Below the pieces are notes generated by a model. The model was given only the letters and a program-made list of their open reading frames with translations, was not told the origin of the DNA and did not search any database. The position numbers and the translations under genes were made by a program. This document shows, piece by piece, positions 55,594 to 64,000 of a DNA stretch of 64,000 bases. Origin of the DNA: Brachypterus glaber (Eukaryota; Arthropoda; Insecta; Coleoptera; Kateretidae); the NCBI GenBank assembly GCA_958510825.1, contig OY294050.1:45211249-45275248 (forward strand), read 5' to 3'. Positions within the stretch are counted from its first letter, which is position 1. Every line of letters starts with the position of its first letter.

Positions 55594-55807
55594 TAAAAAG
55601 TTCAAAAATGTAAAAAATTACAGGGTGTTCCATTAAAAAAAAACATTTATGCCAGTTCCGGCGAAACCGAAAGTGAAACAAAAAAAATAAATAAATCCGC
55701 CATTTTATAACCAATGTAAAATTATATAGATCACCAAAGTTTCGTTTTTATCGAATGAAAATTAATCTTAATTTTGGGGGTGGGCATACAAACTCATCCG
55801 GTATATA

Positions 55808-56537
55808 TACAGTGCGTGCATTAAGTCTGGAATCACCCGATTAACTTTTTAGTTACAAGTAAAACACAAAAACCCTCGGATAGGTCGATTTTTATTTTTA
55901 ATTTTGCAAATTATGGTGTAATAAAAGTTATTAAAATTTGCACCCCCTTGCACCCTCACCCCCCAACTTTTTTTTTTCAAATAGCAACCTACCCCTTGTG
56001 ACACTTCGTTGGAAAGGTAATTTAATAAGCTTTCCAACGGTGTATAATAAAGCCTAATTTGGTAAAGGGCTAATGATAAAATGCACAATTTAGTTTATTA
56101 TAAAGACATGTAAAGTATAACTTTAGTTCACTATAAATGTTCAAATTGATGTCCTTCAGCTCTTTGACAGTGGATTCTCAGGAAGGTGCCAAGTAGGAAA
56201 TAGGGCAACAATTACCATATTATGCGTAATATTTCACACAAACAATGTTTAAATAAAACATGCGTTTTTTCATAGACCCTTTAACAAATTAGGCTTTATC
56301 ATACACTGTTGGAAAGCTTATTAAATTACCTTTCCAATGATGTATCACAAGGGGTAGGTTGCTATTTGAAAAAAAAAGTTGGGGGGTAAGGGTGCAAGGG
56401 GGTGTCAATTTTGATAACTTTTTTTAGACCAAAATTTGCAGAATTAAAAATATAAATCGACCTGTCTGAGGATTTTTGTATTTTACTTGTAACTAAAAAG
56501 TTATTCGGGTGATTCCAGACTTAATGCACGCACTGTA
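55808..56537. mobile_element. 730-bp foldback element (tacagtgcgtgcattaag ends)
   Basis: Arms 55808-56075 and 56275-56537 mirror each other: tacagtgcgtgcattaag / cttaatgcacgcactgta, and inward ccttgcaccctcacccccca and aggtaatttaataagctttc. TA lies at both termini. Confidence 0.9.
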
Positions 56538-57252
56538 TATATTTTTTTGCGGAAAAAAAGGAACTTTTAACAATTTTTTTTTTTCATGTTGCAAGTGAAT
56601 GTAAATGTAAAAGGAGCGTCGACATGACAGCCCGGTTAGTGAAACAATTTAAACTGTACTTAATTTTTTTTAATTCTAATTTTTGCTTATCCCCGGTAAA
56701 TGAAACTTCGATCCGACCAATGTTTATTATCTAACCTATAGCTAAATAAACACACAAAAACCACGTATACCAAATAAAACCTAAATATAACTCTACAGAG
56801 GCTGTTAAATAAGCAACGTCATCAATACATTTCATCCGCCCCCTACTTATAACGTAAAAATCAATTCAAAGGAATATCAATCGCATCAGCGTGCTCACAG
56901 CGCCATCTTTTATTCATAAAGCAGACTAAACACTACATTCTAGTTACCTGTAGTTGAAACTTGAATATCGACTTGACTCTTTAAAAACCTCGTATCTTAA
57001 AGATTATTAAATTATTGTTTTGGAATTATTAAAAAATATACACTTATTTGAATAGTATTAAAAATAAACATTAAACGTTTTTATTTACGCCTGAAATTGT
57101 CGAAATGTGCAAACTAAAAACCATAAAATCAAATTTTAAAATACGACGCATCGTTTTTAAATACAATATTAAAATACGTATACCTATACCTGACAAGTCT
57201 ACAATATTTATATTTTAATTTCTTTACCTTTGGACCAAGAATTTCCTTAAAT
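56538..57252. other. Repeat fragment then unique DNA
   Basis: 56580-56720 repeats 14500-14655. 56750-57252 has no repeat match in the window. gctcacagcgccatctttta near 56892 looks promoter-like for a minus-strand gene, but no exon is seen. Confidence 0.45.
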
Positions 57253-57410
57253 GGCTGCGTTCAATGGAAACAACAAAACTAATCAAAAGTCATAAAATGA
57301 TGTTTTCCTAGCAACAACAACAAACTAAATAATAACTCTTCTCTCTAGAATAGCCATTTCATTTGTAAAAACTGACACAACGTAGCCAACATATACATTT
57401 GTCTGTCTTA

Positions 57411-57545
57411 GGGCCACTTGCACCAACTTTTGGTCTGGGATTATCTTGACTAAACCAAGTTTAAGTTGAAAATGCTGCGTTCTGATTGGTCGGCTGTCAA
57501 CTTAATCCAAGTTTAAAGTTAAACCATCGTTGGTGCAAGTGGCCA
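57411..57545 (+). mobile_element. gggccacttgcacca MITE, copy A
   Basis: Left gggccacttgcaccaa and right ttggtgcaagtggcc, with gttctgattggtcggctgtc in the middle. Confidence 0.9.
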
Positions 57546-57568
57546 TTACTCGCACAGCTTTGTTCTAA

Positions 57569-57703
57569 GGGCCACTTGCACCAATGATGATTTAACTTTA
57601 AACTTGGATTAAATTGACGGCCGACCAATCAGAACGCAGCATATTTAACTTAAACTCGGTTTGGCTGAGATAATCCCGTACCAAAAGTTGGTGCAAGTGG
57701 CCC
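57569..57703 (-). mobile_element. gggccacttgcacca MITE, copy B (inverted to A)
   Basis: Same family, opposite orientation, 23 bp from copy A, so A and B form a roughly 290-bp palindrome. Confidence 0.9.
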
Positions 57704-58064
57704 TAACTGAGACAACAATAACAGTTACTGGTATTGTTCAGGCCTGAATATACCTACTATTTGTTTACAAATAAACCGAGATGTTGGCGATACTTTATAT
57801 TAACGGTATGCGTATTCTAGAGAGAAGAGTTGTTAGTTCGTTGGCTAGCAAACTGCTATCTGTCATTTGTCACAACCACCATTTGAGGTTAGAAATACGC
57901 ACAAAAAGTAGATTCCCGCGCTTTTAAAAAATCAATCAAAAGTAATCATCTCAAAACGTTGATGAGGAATGATTTAGCGACATCTGTCAATCGAAACTGG
58001 TCATAGAGTTCAGTAGTGATTTGACAGCTTTCGATGAGTTTTGATGTTTCCATTGAACGCAGCC

Positions 58065-58145
58065 AGTGATTATAAGAAGAAGAAGAAGAAGATTGCGCTA
58101 GTTTGCCGGTTTTTTGCGGCCAATGTTTTTAATGTAGTTTTAAAG
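58065..58145 (+). promoter_or_regulatory. HUS1 5' leader with GAA microsatellite
   Basis: Between the transposon end and the ATG lie 81 bp, including agaagaagaagaagaag (58076-58092). Transcription must start here or inside the transposon. No TATA box is evident in the 81 bp. Confidence 0.45.
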
Positions 58146-59018
58146 ATGAAATTTAGATCTATTATAACAGATGCAGCTGCAATGCGAGATTTTATGAATA
58201 TATCATTAAGTTTGTCAAAATTTTCCAAAGACTGCGTTTTAAGAATTACAACTAAAAAAGTTTATTTCATTATATCGGAGGAGAATTCTGGACCACGAAG
58301 TCCTTTAGTCTGGTGCGAACTACCTGTTGGCTTCTATTTTCAAGAATATAATTTAGTTGGAGTCAACGAAAGTTACAATGAAATATATTTGGAGTTTTCG
58401 ACTGCACTTTTAGCTAGGTCGTTATCAGTATTGAGACAAGAATGCAAGTCGTTAAAGATGAAGTTGACAAATAAGGAATCTCCATGTCTTACATTAGAAA
58501 TGGAACTCGTGGCAGGAGACATTGCTATCAGACAGTGTGTGCATGACATTCCTGTGGAAATAATATCAAGAAAAAATTGGTCCGACTATGAAGAACCCCA
58601 GTTTAATGAGTTCCATGTAACCATTCAAATGCCAAGTTTAAAATCAATTAAAAACATAGTAGAAAGAATGAAAAATATGGCTCACAGTTTGACTGTAAGT
58701 GCCAATAAAAACGGAAAACTATCCTTGAAAATTAAGACCAATATTGTTAGTCTATCAGCACATTTTCCTGACTTGAGTGTGGAAAGTTTTTCTGTCGGAG
58801 AACTTGCAACAATTCACAATGATTTTAACGAAGATGATGAAAATACAGTTGTATCGTCAACAATAGATAACAAAAAGTTCCTCATGTTTTTGACGGGAAT
58901 GCAAGTAAATAACTGCAGGGCTGTTTGTAGTATAGTTCATGAAAGAATGGTTAAATTACATATGGAGCAGCCTGGAGCAATGGTTCTTCAAATATTTTTG
59001 ACCGAATTAAGTTTATAA
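58146..59018 (+). CDS. Hus1: HUS1, checkpoint clamp subunit
   Basis: An uninterrupted 290-codon frame (human HUS1 has 280) encodes the whole PCNA-like protein. The N-terminus MKFRSIITD matches the conserved MKFR start. Other shared blocks are the WCELP segment (residues 56-60), NNEIYLE-like NEIYLEFS (78-85), LKMKLTNKESPCLTLEMEL (103-121), HDIPVEIISRKNW (133-145), the interdomain region, and the second-half MKNMAHSLTVSANKNGKLSL (175-194) and MVKLHM near the end. HUS1 with RAD9 and RAD1 forms the 9-1-1 clamp loaded at damaged DNA to activate ATR signalling; it acts in the nucleus. No intron. The start is chosen from family alignment. An upstream in-frame ATG at 58044 would add 34 residues, part of them from a transposon end. 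Confidence 0.95.
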   Translation: MKFRSIITDAAAMRDFMNISLSLSKFSKDCVLRITTKKVYFIISEENSGPRSPLVWCELPVGFYFQEYNLVGVNESYNEIYLEFSTALLARSLSVLRQECKSLKMKLTNKESPCLTLEMELVAGDIAIRQCVHDIPVEIISRKNWSDYEEPQFNEFHVTIQMPSLKSIKNIVERMKNMAHSLTVSANKNGKLSLKIKTNIVSLSAHFPDLSVESFSVGELATIHNDFNEDDENTVVSSTIDNKKFLMFLTGMQVNNCRAVCSIVHERMVKLHMEQPGAMVLQIFLTELSL

Positions 59019-59257
59019 TATAAACGCTTAGTAATAATTTCCAAACTGCCTTCAGTTTTCTTCTGTCATGTAACCAGGGTGGTAGCTATGGGGTGATCCT
59101 CCCTCCACCTATTTTGAAATTAAAAAAAAGTTTTAATTTTGGCAGAAGTGGGAACGTCATGCCCCCCCCCCCAATTTTTTGATGAATGCGCATTTTTTTT
59201 CCTTATGGATGCCCTCCCCTTAAAATGAAATAAATCCGCCCCTGGTTTAATCTCGTG
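59019..59257. repeat. HUS1 3' flank and C-run repeat
   Basis: aatataaac just after the stop may serve as a weak poly(A) signal; aatgaaataaat is at 59225. 59075-59250 is repeat-like (accagggtggtagctatggg, cccccccccccc). Confidence 0.5.
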
Positions 59258-59460
59258 TTTAATAAAATGTGAGAAAGTTTATAGTACAAAATTCAACTCA
59301 AGTACCCATAGTTAACCCTTTGTTTAAGGGGATGTTTAGCTTCTAGAACAATAAATCTTACTTTTTGCACAAATTCATGACCAGACAAAAATTTTGGGCA
59401 CATATACGTTACATTTTATCAATTCCAATCGAAGTTACAGGTGTTGGAAAAATAGGCTAA
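59258..59460 (+). repeat. Dispersed repeat X, copy 2
   Basis: Direct copy of 17258-17460, with a short insertion (aattcatgaccagac) near 59371. Confidence 0.8.
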
Positions 59461-60329
59461 AAAACCTCTTTTTTTGCGGCCAGTCTTTGGACTTAAAACT
59501 TTCCTTCTGCATATTTTTGATATTTTCTGCTCTTAAAATGTGTGCAGATGGCACAGGGGGGAAATATAAGGTTAGTTTAAAAGTACAATTTACATTTTTG
59601 TATAATGACATCTTCTTCTTCCTTTATTTTGGCCTTTTCTCAGTGAGATAATTAGCCAGATCCCTCTTAGTTACTCAATTCACCAAGAGTGGTTCTTGTC
59701 TGGCTTTTCACCATGCCCACTCCTGTTTTAAATATATAAAATTTCCAGTCTTCTGTAAGACCTTTTCTTATTCTTTTCCTTCTTTCCTTTTCGTGTTTAC
59801 TGTTGGTTGTGTTAGCTGTTGCCAAGGCAGTTTTTTCTAATTTGTAATTATATTTGCGCATGCGCTAGCATATAAAAAAATTTGTACGTATAAAAACTTC
59901 CTCACGTGTTAGTTGCTTCCAAATCAAAATTTATCAGCATTATAAATGATTAAAAAACATAAAATTCCCTTCTTACTCCAATATAATCACATGTTCGTCA
60001 TTTTACTGCACATCTTCCATACAATCACTATAAAATATATAAAATCGATTCTGGGGCATATCTAAGATAGCAAATAAATAAATAAATAACTAATACTAAA
60101 AGACTTGATGCTAGAAAATTAAACGCGTATTACTAATTCCTGCCAAAAGCACATATTACTCGTTTCACGGATGAAAAGCAACTGATAATGACATCTTTTT
60201 CAAAATTTGTTTGATTTTTTAAACGAAGTTTTAAAATACCTATTTTTAACCCTATTTTAAACGGCCAAAATAATGTCCATAAAAAAAATAAAAATATATG
60301 CTCAACTGAGCACATCATTTTAAAGCTTA
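59461..60329. other. Intergenic DNA, nothing coding
   Basis: A taaa microsatellite lies at 60074-60092. Otherwise unassigned. Confidence 0.45.
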
Positions 60330-60846
60330 GGGAGCGTTCAAGTATTACGTAACGCGATAGGGGGGGGTCTCGAAAACGTTACGCCGCGTTACAGAGGGGG
60401 GGTGGGTGTCAGTTAAAATATTACGTAACACTTAAAAAGTTATAAACTTATAAAATGTTTATTGAATCACGTTTTTAACAATGATCTAGGCTTAAAGAGA
60501 CGGATTCCTTGCAAATTTTATTGCACACGGCGTGGTTAACAGTTAACTAAATCCTCTAAACAAAACAGTTAGAGATGGAAAACCATAGCCAATAACCGGT
60601 TTTCGGTTAACCGGTTTCGGAAATTACATCAGACCGGTTTTGGGTTAAAACACGGAAGCAATAACCGGTTCAAAACCGGTTTAAACCATAAAGCAAAATT
60701 TCCTTTATTTTTTTTTACTTTTTGTAAAATGTTACGTAACAAATAGGGCGGGGGTGGGGGGTCTCGAAAATGTTTCGCCGCGTTACATGGGGGGGTGGGG
60801 GTAAAAATGGCCAAATTTTGCGTTACGTAATACTTGAACGCTCCCT
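60330..60846. mobile_element. About 515-bp gttacgtaac-type element with aaccggtt core
   Basis: Left gggagcgttcaagtattacg and right taatacttgaacgctccc are the ends. Two inner cgttacgccgcgttaca-type blocks (60379, 60772) mark secondary repeats. The centre carries a cluster of aaccggtt motifs. Confidence 0.8.
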
Positions 60847-61040
60847 TAGGTATAAATGATGTGTCACATGTCCATTAAAAAACTTATCCCCCATGCCCAT
60901 TTCTCCTGCCCACATTTTAGAAGCTGAAAATATCAAATATATGCAAAAAGATAGTTAAAGTTGTCTTACTTACAAGTTCGAAAGTTTAACTCGTTCAAAA
61001 GTTAAGGGGGCGCAACTTTTGGACCGTACTGTATGCTACA
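60847..61040 (-). repeat. Fragment of the 37-38-kb element end
   Basis: atttctcctgcccacatttt, agctgaaaatatcaaatata and aagatagttaaagttgtctt parallel 38315-38380. Confidence 0.6.
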
Positions 61041-61044
61041 CGCT

Positions 61045-61215
61045 ATGTAGTTTTTTTGCAACGAAAATTCAAATACTAATATTAAACTACTAGTTTCATA
61101 ACATAAGTTGTTAGCGCACGAGTTTAAAAAACGATTCGCTTGCGGCGAGTTTTCTAAAGTACTAGTGCGCTAAAAACGTTTTATGGAATAAGTGCTCTAA
61201 TATACTATTTTTGAT
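61045..61215. mobile_element. Palindromic foldback, degenerate copy
   Basis: ttttttgcaacgaaaattca ... gcgcacgagtttaaaaaacg ... gtgcgctaaaaacgttttat; partly eroded left side. Confidence 0.75.
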
Positions 61216-61224
61216 GCAGCTTCA

Positions 61225-61615
61225 TCTCAAGAACGAATAATCCGATCCTATTGAAATGAAGTTCTATGAGGGGAGGTTCCTATTTTTTTGAAAGTAATTC
61301 CAGCAAAAACAAAAAAGTTATTGGGAGTTAAACTTTTTAAAAAATCGAAAAAAGCAGAAAGAAAATTTCGATTAAAGTAACTTTTTCAGGAAAAAATACT
61401 TTTATTATAAGGATTGATAAATGCCCGCTGCCGGTATAACAAAAAAAAACATATATAAAAAAACAATTTATTGTATTTAAAATCGCTATGTTTTCTAGAA
61501 CATACATATCTAAAAAAATTATTTTACTTGTCAAAGAAATTAAAATTTACTTTAAACTTAAATAGTTATTAAAAAACACATCATCGACAATTTTAAGTGA
61601 CGCAAATTACTTATT
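61225..61615 (-). repeat. tttggggggattac family, inverted, then AT-rich DNA
   Basis: aaagtaattccagcaaaaac / ttattgggagttaaac at 61290-61335 inverts the unit at 34745. The remainder is unassigned. Confidence 0.5.
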
Positions 61616-61627
61616 TTTCGGCAGGAT

Positions 61628-61802
61628 TGACGGCGGCGCCATAGGCGTAACGAGGGGGGGCTTAGCCCCCTCCCCCCAAATTTTTCTAAGCCCCCCCAAA
61701 TCAAACTATAAAAGTCTCACAGACAGACAAACTACTGAAACTTTACTATTTTTTTAGGGGCTTAAGCCCCCCCCCTAAAATTTGGACCTGGTTACGCCTC
61801 TG
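61628..61802. repeat. About 175-bp C-rich MITE
   Basis: Ends gcgccataggcgtaacgagg and ctggttacgcctctgggc; ggggcttagccccc and ggggcttaagcccc palindromes inside. Confidence 0.7.
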
Positions 61803-61806
61803 GGCA

Positions 61807-61899
61807 GCGCACAGAGGGAATTTTCAAGGTTTTTTATTTCAAAATTGACTGTCTTCTGGAATTTTGAAATAAAAAACCTTGAAAATTCCCACTGTGCGC
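61807..61899. repeat. 93-bp near-perfect hairpin
   Basis: gcgcacagagggaattttca... pairs with ...tgaaaattcccactgtgcgc over about 39 bp, one mismatch, around a 13-15-nt loop. Confidence 0.85.
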
Positions 61900-61958
61900 C
61901 GGCGCTGGGCCCGGGGAACGCCAGTCGGACCGAACTGAAGAAAAATAAATATTTTTTT

Positions 61959-62312
61959 TCTATTTTGCGACTTTTATAAGCTCATAATCACAGGCATTTT
62001 GCGTGTTTTTCTTTTGGGTTGCCAACAGGACAAATGATTATCGCTTGACGTTTTCGGTGCAAATTTCAGTCGCTTAAAAGTTTAATTTATTACAAAATTT
62101 TGTGTTTAGGTTAATTTTTACCGTGTTATAATTGTGGCTTGGTTACTTGCAGTGAAAAAGAGAAGAGCTGACTATAAAATATATCAAAATCTCGTTTGTT
62201 CTTTGATTTTCAAACAATGCGAAAATTGTAATGCCAACCCAAACAAAATTCCCTAAATCGGTTAACAGTTTAAATGCAAGTTGTTTTTTTTTTAATTTTA
62301 GAGCAAAATAGA
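61959..62312 (+). mobile_element. MITE family W, copy
   Basis: Ends tctattttgc and gagcaaaataga. Directly followed by the Tc1-like element. Confidence 0.85.
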
Positions 62313-62674
62313 AAAAAAATCTATAAAGTACTACGTCGACTAAGAGGTAAATCTCGATATTTTGAAATTTTTCAGGAAACGTAAAAAACGATTTTTAAAT
62401 TTATTATGGTGATTTATTTATACTTACTATAAATATTATTTTGGTACCTTAAAGAGCACTTAATTCGTTAATGTATTTAAATAATTTCATTCTTAACTAT
62501 TTTATTTTAAATTCAACAAAAATCGCTATAGGTACCATCGTTTTCATAATAAACGCTTTCATAATAAACGCCCTAAAAATGTTACAGATTATATTGAACT
62601 TTATCAAGGTCTCTTTGACATTTATTTGTCAAATATTATTATGACATTACTTGTCAAAATAATTCACATTAGTT

Positions 62675-63061
62675 ATGCCGCAGCTTACAAATTATCAAAA
62701 ATGTATTATAACAGCAAGAATAAATGACGGGATAAGTGTACGTGAAATAGCCACTGAATTAAATGTTGCAAACAGCACTATAATGCGAGCAAAGAAAAAA
62801 CTTGAGGAAACTGGACAGATTAGCAGAAAGCGGGGTTCTGGTCGAAGTAGAATGAGTAGTGCAGAAGAAGATATGCAATTAATGAATTATCTGCGGGAAA
62901 ACCCTTTCCATACCGGAGTCAGAGCGAGGGAAGAAACTAACTTTCCTGGGTCATAATGCTGAAGAATTACGACAGGCCATCATTGAGGTTTGGCACGCAA
63001 AAATTACACCAAATTACACAAACCAACTGTTAGAATTACAAAGAAGATTTTTTTATTTTTG
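62675..63061 (+). pseudogene. Tc1-like transposase with catalytic core deleted
   Basis: 62675-62956 encodes 93 residues: MPQLTNYQKCIITARINDGI, helix-turn-helix SVREIATELNVANSTIMRAK, the linker RKRGSGRSRM, then NYLRENPF and FPGS followed by TAA. Immediately after, in the +1 frame, HNAEELRQAIIEVWHAKITP and NYTNQLLELQRRF run to TGA at 63059-63061. This is the extreme C-terminal motif of Tc1 transposases (an A-I-x-x-x-W-x-x-I-x-x-x-x-x-x-x-L segment). The DDE catalytic region of about 200 residues is absent. The 93-residue DNA-binding part could still be made, but transposition in cis is impossible. Confidence 0.8.
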
Positions 63062-63556
63062 ATATCTTAAAATAAGTCACTCTTAATGATGTTTTTTTTT
63101 CTTTATATTTTTGAAGACACTATTTTGAAGAAAAAAACATTATCCCATGAACCGTAAGAGTTGTACAAAAAGCGCTTAGTGTTTTGGGAGTTTAAAATCA
63201 AGCAGGGCAAGTTATAAAGAGTGACTTTTTTATTTTATCAAATCAAAAATAAAAAATAAATTCCTCTTTGTAACTCTATCTGGAGACATACTGTATAAAT
63301 ATCATTTATAATAAAATTTGTTAACCTTTTTGCTTATAAGCATATATGCTTAAAGACAGTTATAGGACTTGCACTATATAATATAGACTGTACTTTAACC
63401 TTACTTAATTATTACGGAAAATGTCAGTGTCAATCTTAGTAAAGTACATATACCACAACTAAAAATTTTAAATGTTGGGGTACCTCAGGGTTCTGTGATG
63501 TGAGAGTTTTCTATGAAAATGATGGTACTTGACGTTCTAAAAATGACACACATTTT
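63062..63556. other. 3' noncoding part of the Tc1-like element
   Basis: AT-rich interior between the stop and the right terminus. tcaaatcaaaaataaaaaat near 63240. No gene. Confidence 0.5.
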
Positions 63557-63640
63557 AGAGGTAAATTTACCTAAACCTAAGGCCATACATAAGGGGATAT
63601 GGAATCTAGTTTAAAATTATGATATTTATAAAAAAAATTG

Positions 63641-64000
63641 TATCTTATTTTATTGTGTACTATTTTTTTATATTTCCAGGCACTTTTGTATTATATCTAT
63701 TATATTTATTAGATAAATTTCTGTACGGAACTATCATCTTTTAATTGAAAAGTATCCCTATTATATTACTGCCTGATGTCAATGATGAGAAATGTCATCT
63801 AAAAGTCTAGCTAAAACACTTGAGTGCTTTACTTACAATTTTATGATGAGTTTTGGGGCTGTCCATATATTACGAAACGCAATTTTCAAAAAAATTCACC
63901 CCCCCTCCCCCCTGTGTAACGCGTAACAATATAAAAATTTTGTTTCGCAATAAATTTAACTGGATTCTTACTATTGATTCGGTTTTCTCGACAAAACAAA
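63641..64000. repeat. Right flank with inverted copy of the 1.2-kb repeat
   Basis: 63855-63942 is the partner of 1191-1278 (gtccatatattacgaaacgc, C-runs, gtgtaacgcgtaacaatata). The remainder is unassigned. Confidence 0.65.

Larger units (their letters stand above)
52641..55742. mobile_element. 3.1-kb element enclosing nested insertions
   Basis: Outer arms 52641-52789 (ttacattggctataaaatgg, gttccacttccggtttcgct, tggaacaccctgtaattttt) and 55603-55742 are inverted copies. Inside lie an insect repeat copy (52820-53195), the element at 53207-53985, and the element at 54151-55593, itself interrupted by 54319-55065. Confidence 0.75.
57253..58064. mobile_element. 812-bp TIR element upstream of HUS1
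   Basis: Perfect 19-bp TIRs: ggctgcgttcaatggaaac at 57253-57271 and its inverse at 58046-58064. Inner blocks also mirror each other (aactcttctctctagaat at 57342 and attctagagagaagagtt at 57812). Two smaller inverted-repeat elements are nested within it. The right TIR ends 81 bp before the HUS1 ATG. Confidence 0.88.
62330..63640 (+). mobile_element. Tc1-like element with internal deletion
   Basis: The left end near aggtaaatctcgatatt (62345) and the right end near agaggtaaatttacct (63557-63572) correspond to both ends of 73-310. Similarity to 1-72 extends the right boundary to about 63620. Outer limits are uncertain. Confidence 0.75.

Noticed and set aside
59667..59861. Minus-strand 64-codon frame near HUS1
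   Set aside because: No family motif, no partner exon, and no initiation context; likely chance.
1..64000. The whole window as one giant inverted-repeat element
   Set aside because: The end repeats (Tc1-like and G-rich 88-bp) are each inverted, but again not in mirrored order, so no single structure explains both ends.

Overview
This 64-kb window is AT-rich animal nuclear DNA, most likely from an insect. That call rests on spliced genes with GT-AG introns, proteins that look arthropod, and very dense small transposable elements; the order (beetle or other) cannot be settled from the sequence. There is no bacterial, organellar or viral gene layout. Only three host protein-coding genes are recognisable, and two of them are partial.

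Layout. (1) 1.6-5.3 kb, minus strand: two exons of a leucine-rich-repeat/immunoglobulin single-pass membrane protein, with signal peptide, about 12 LRRs, one Ig domain split by an intron, and a membrane segment. The cytoplasmic end lies off the window or is unseen. (2) 5.3-42.4 kb: no host exon that I can identify, only nested and interspersed repeats. These include several MITE families, foldback elements, a 610-bp tandem array at 21-23.5 kb, a tRNA-derived SINE, a decayed Tc1-like transposase and a short TE-like ORF. (3) 42.5-45.0 kb, plus strand: the last two exons of the GLYR1/N-PAC (Ndf) gene; its upstream PWWP and Rossmann N-terminal exons were not found. (4) 45.2-57.2 kb: an unusually compact series of inverted-repeat elements, including a foldback whose arms are a 15-17-bp minisatellite, a decayed non-LTR reverse transcriptase tail, and a 3.1-kb nest of elements inside elements. 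(5) 58.1-59.0 kb, plus strand: a complete intronless HUS1 gene (9-1-1 checkpoint clamp), whose upstream region is a TIR transposon ending 81 bp before the start codon. (6) 59-64 kb: repeats, ending in an internally deleted Tc1-like element that still carries an N-terminal DNA-binding domain and the extreme C-terminus, joined out of frame. A miniature relative of it lies inverted at the left edge of the window.

The three host genes are not functionally linked: a neuronal/surface receptor type, a chromatin factor and a DNA-damage clamp subunit. Their common feature is that transposon ends lie very close to their control or splice signals. No new multi-gene system is apparent. The most unusual material is the transposon architecture: TE ends at splice acceptors and at the HUS1 start, an element family with apparent 2-bp target duplications supported by a paralogous empty site in this window, and recurrent perfect hairpins.
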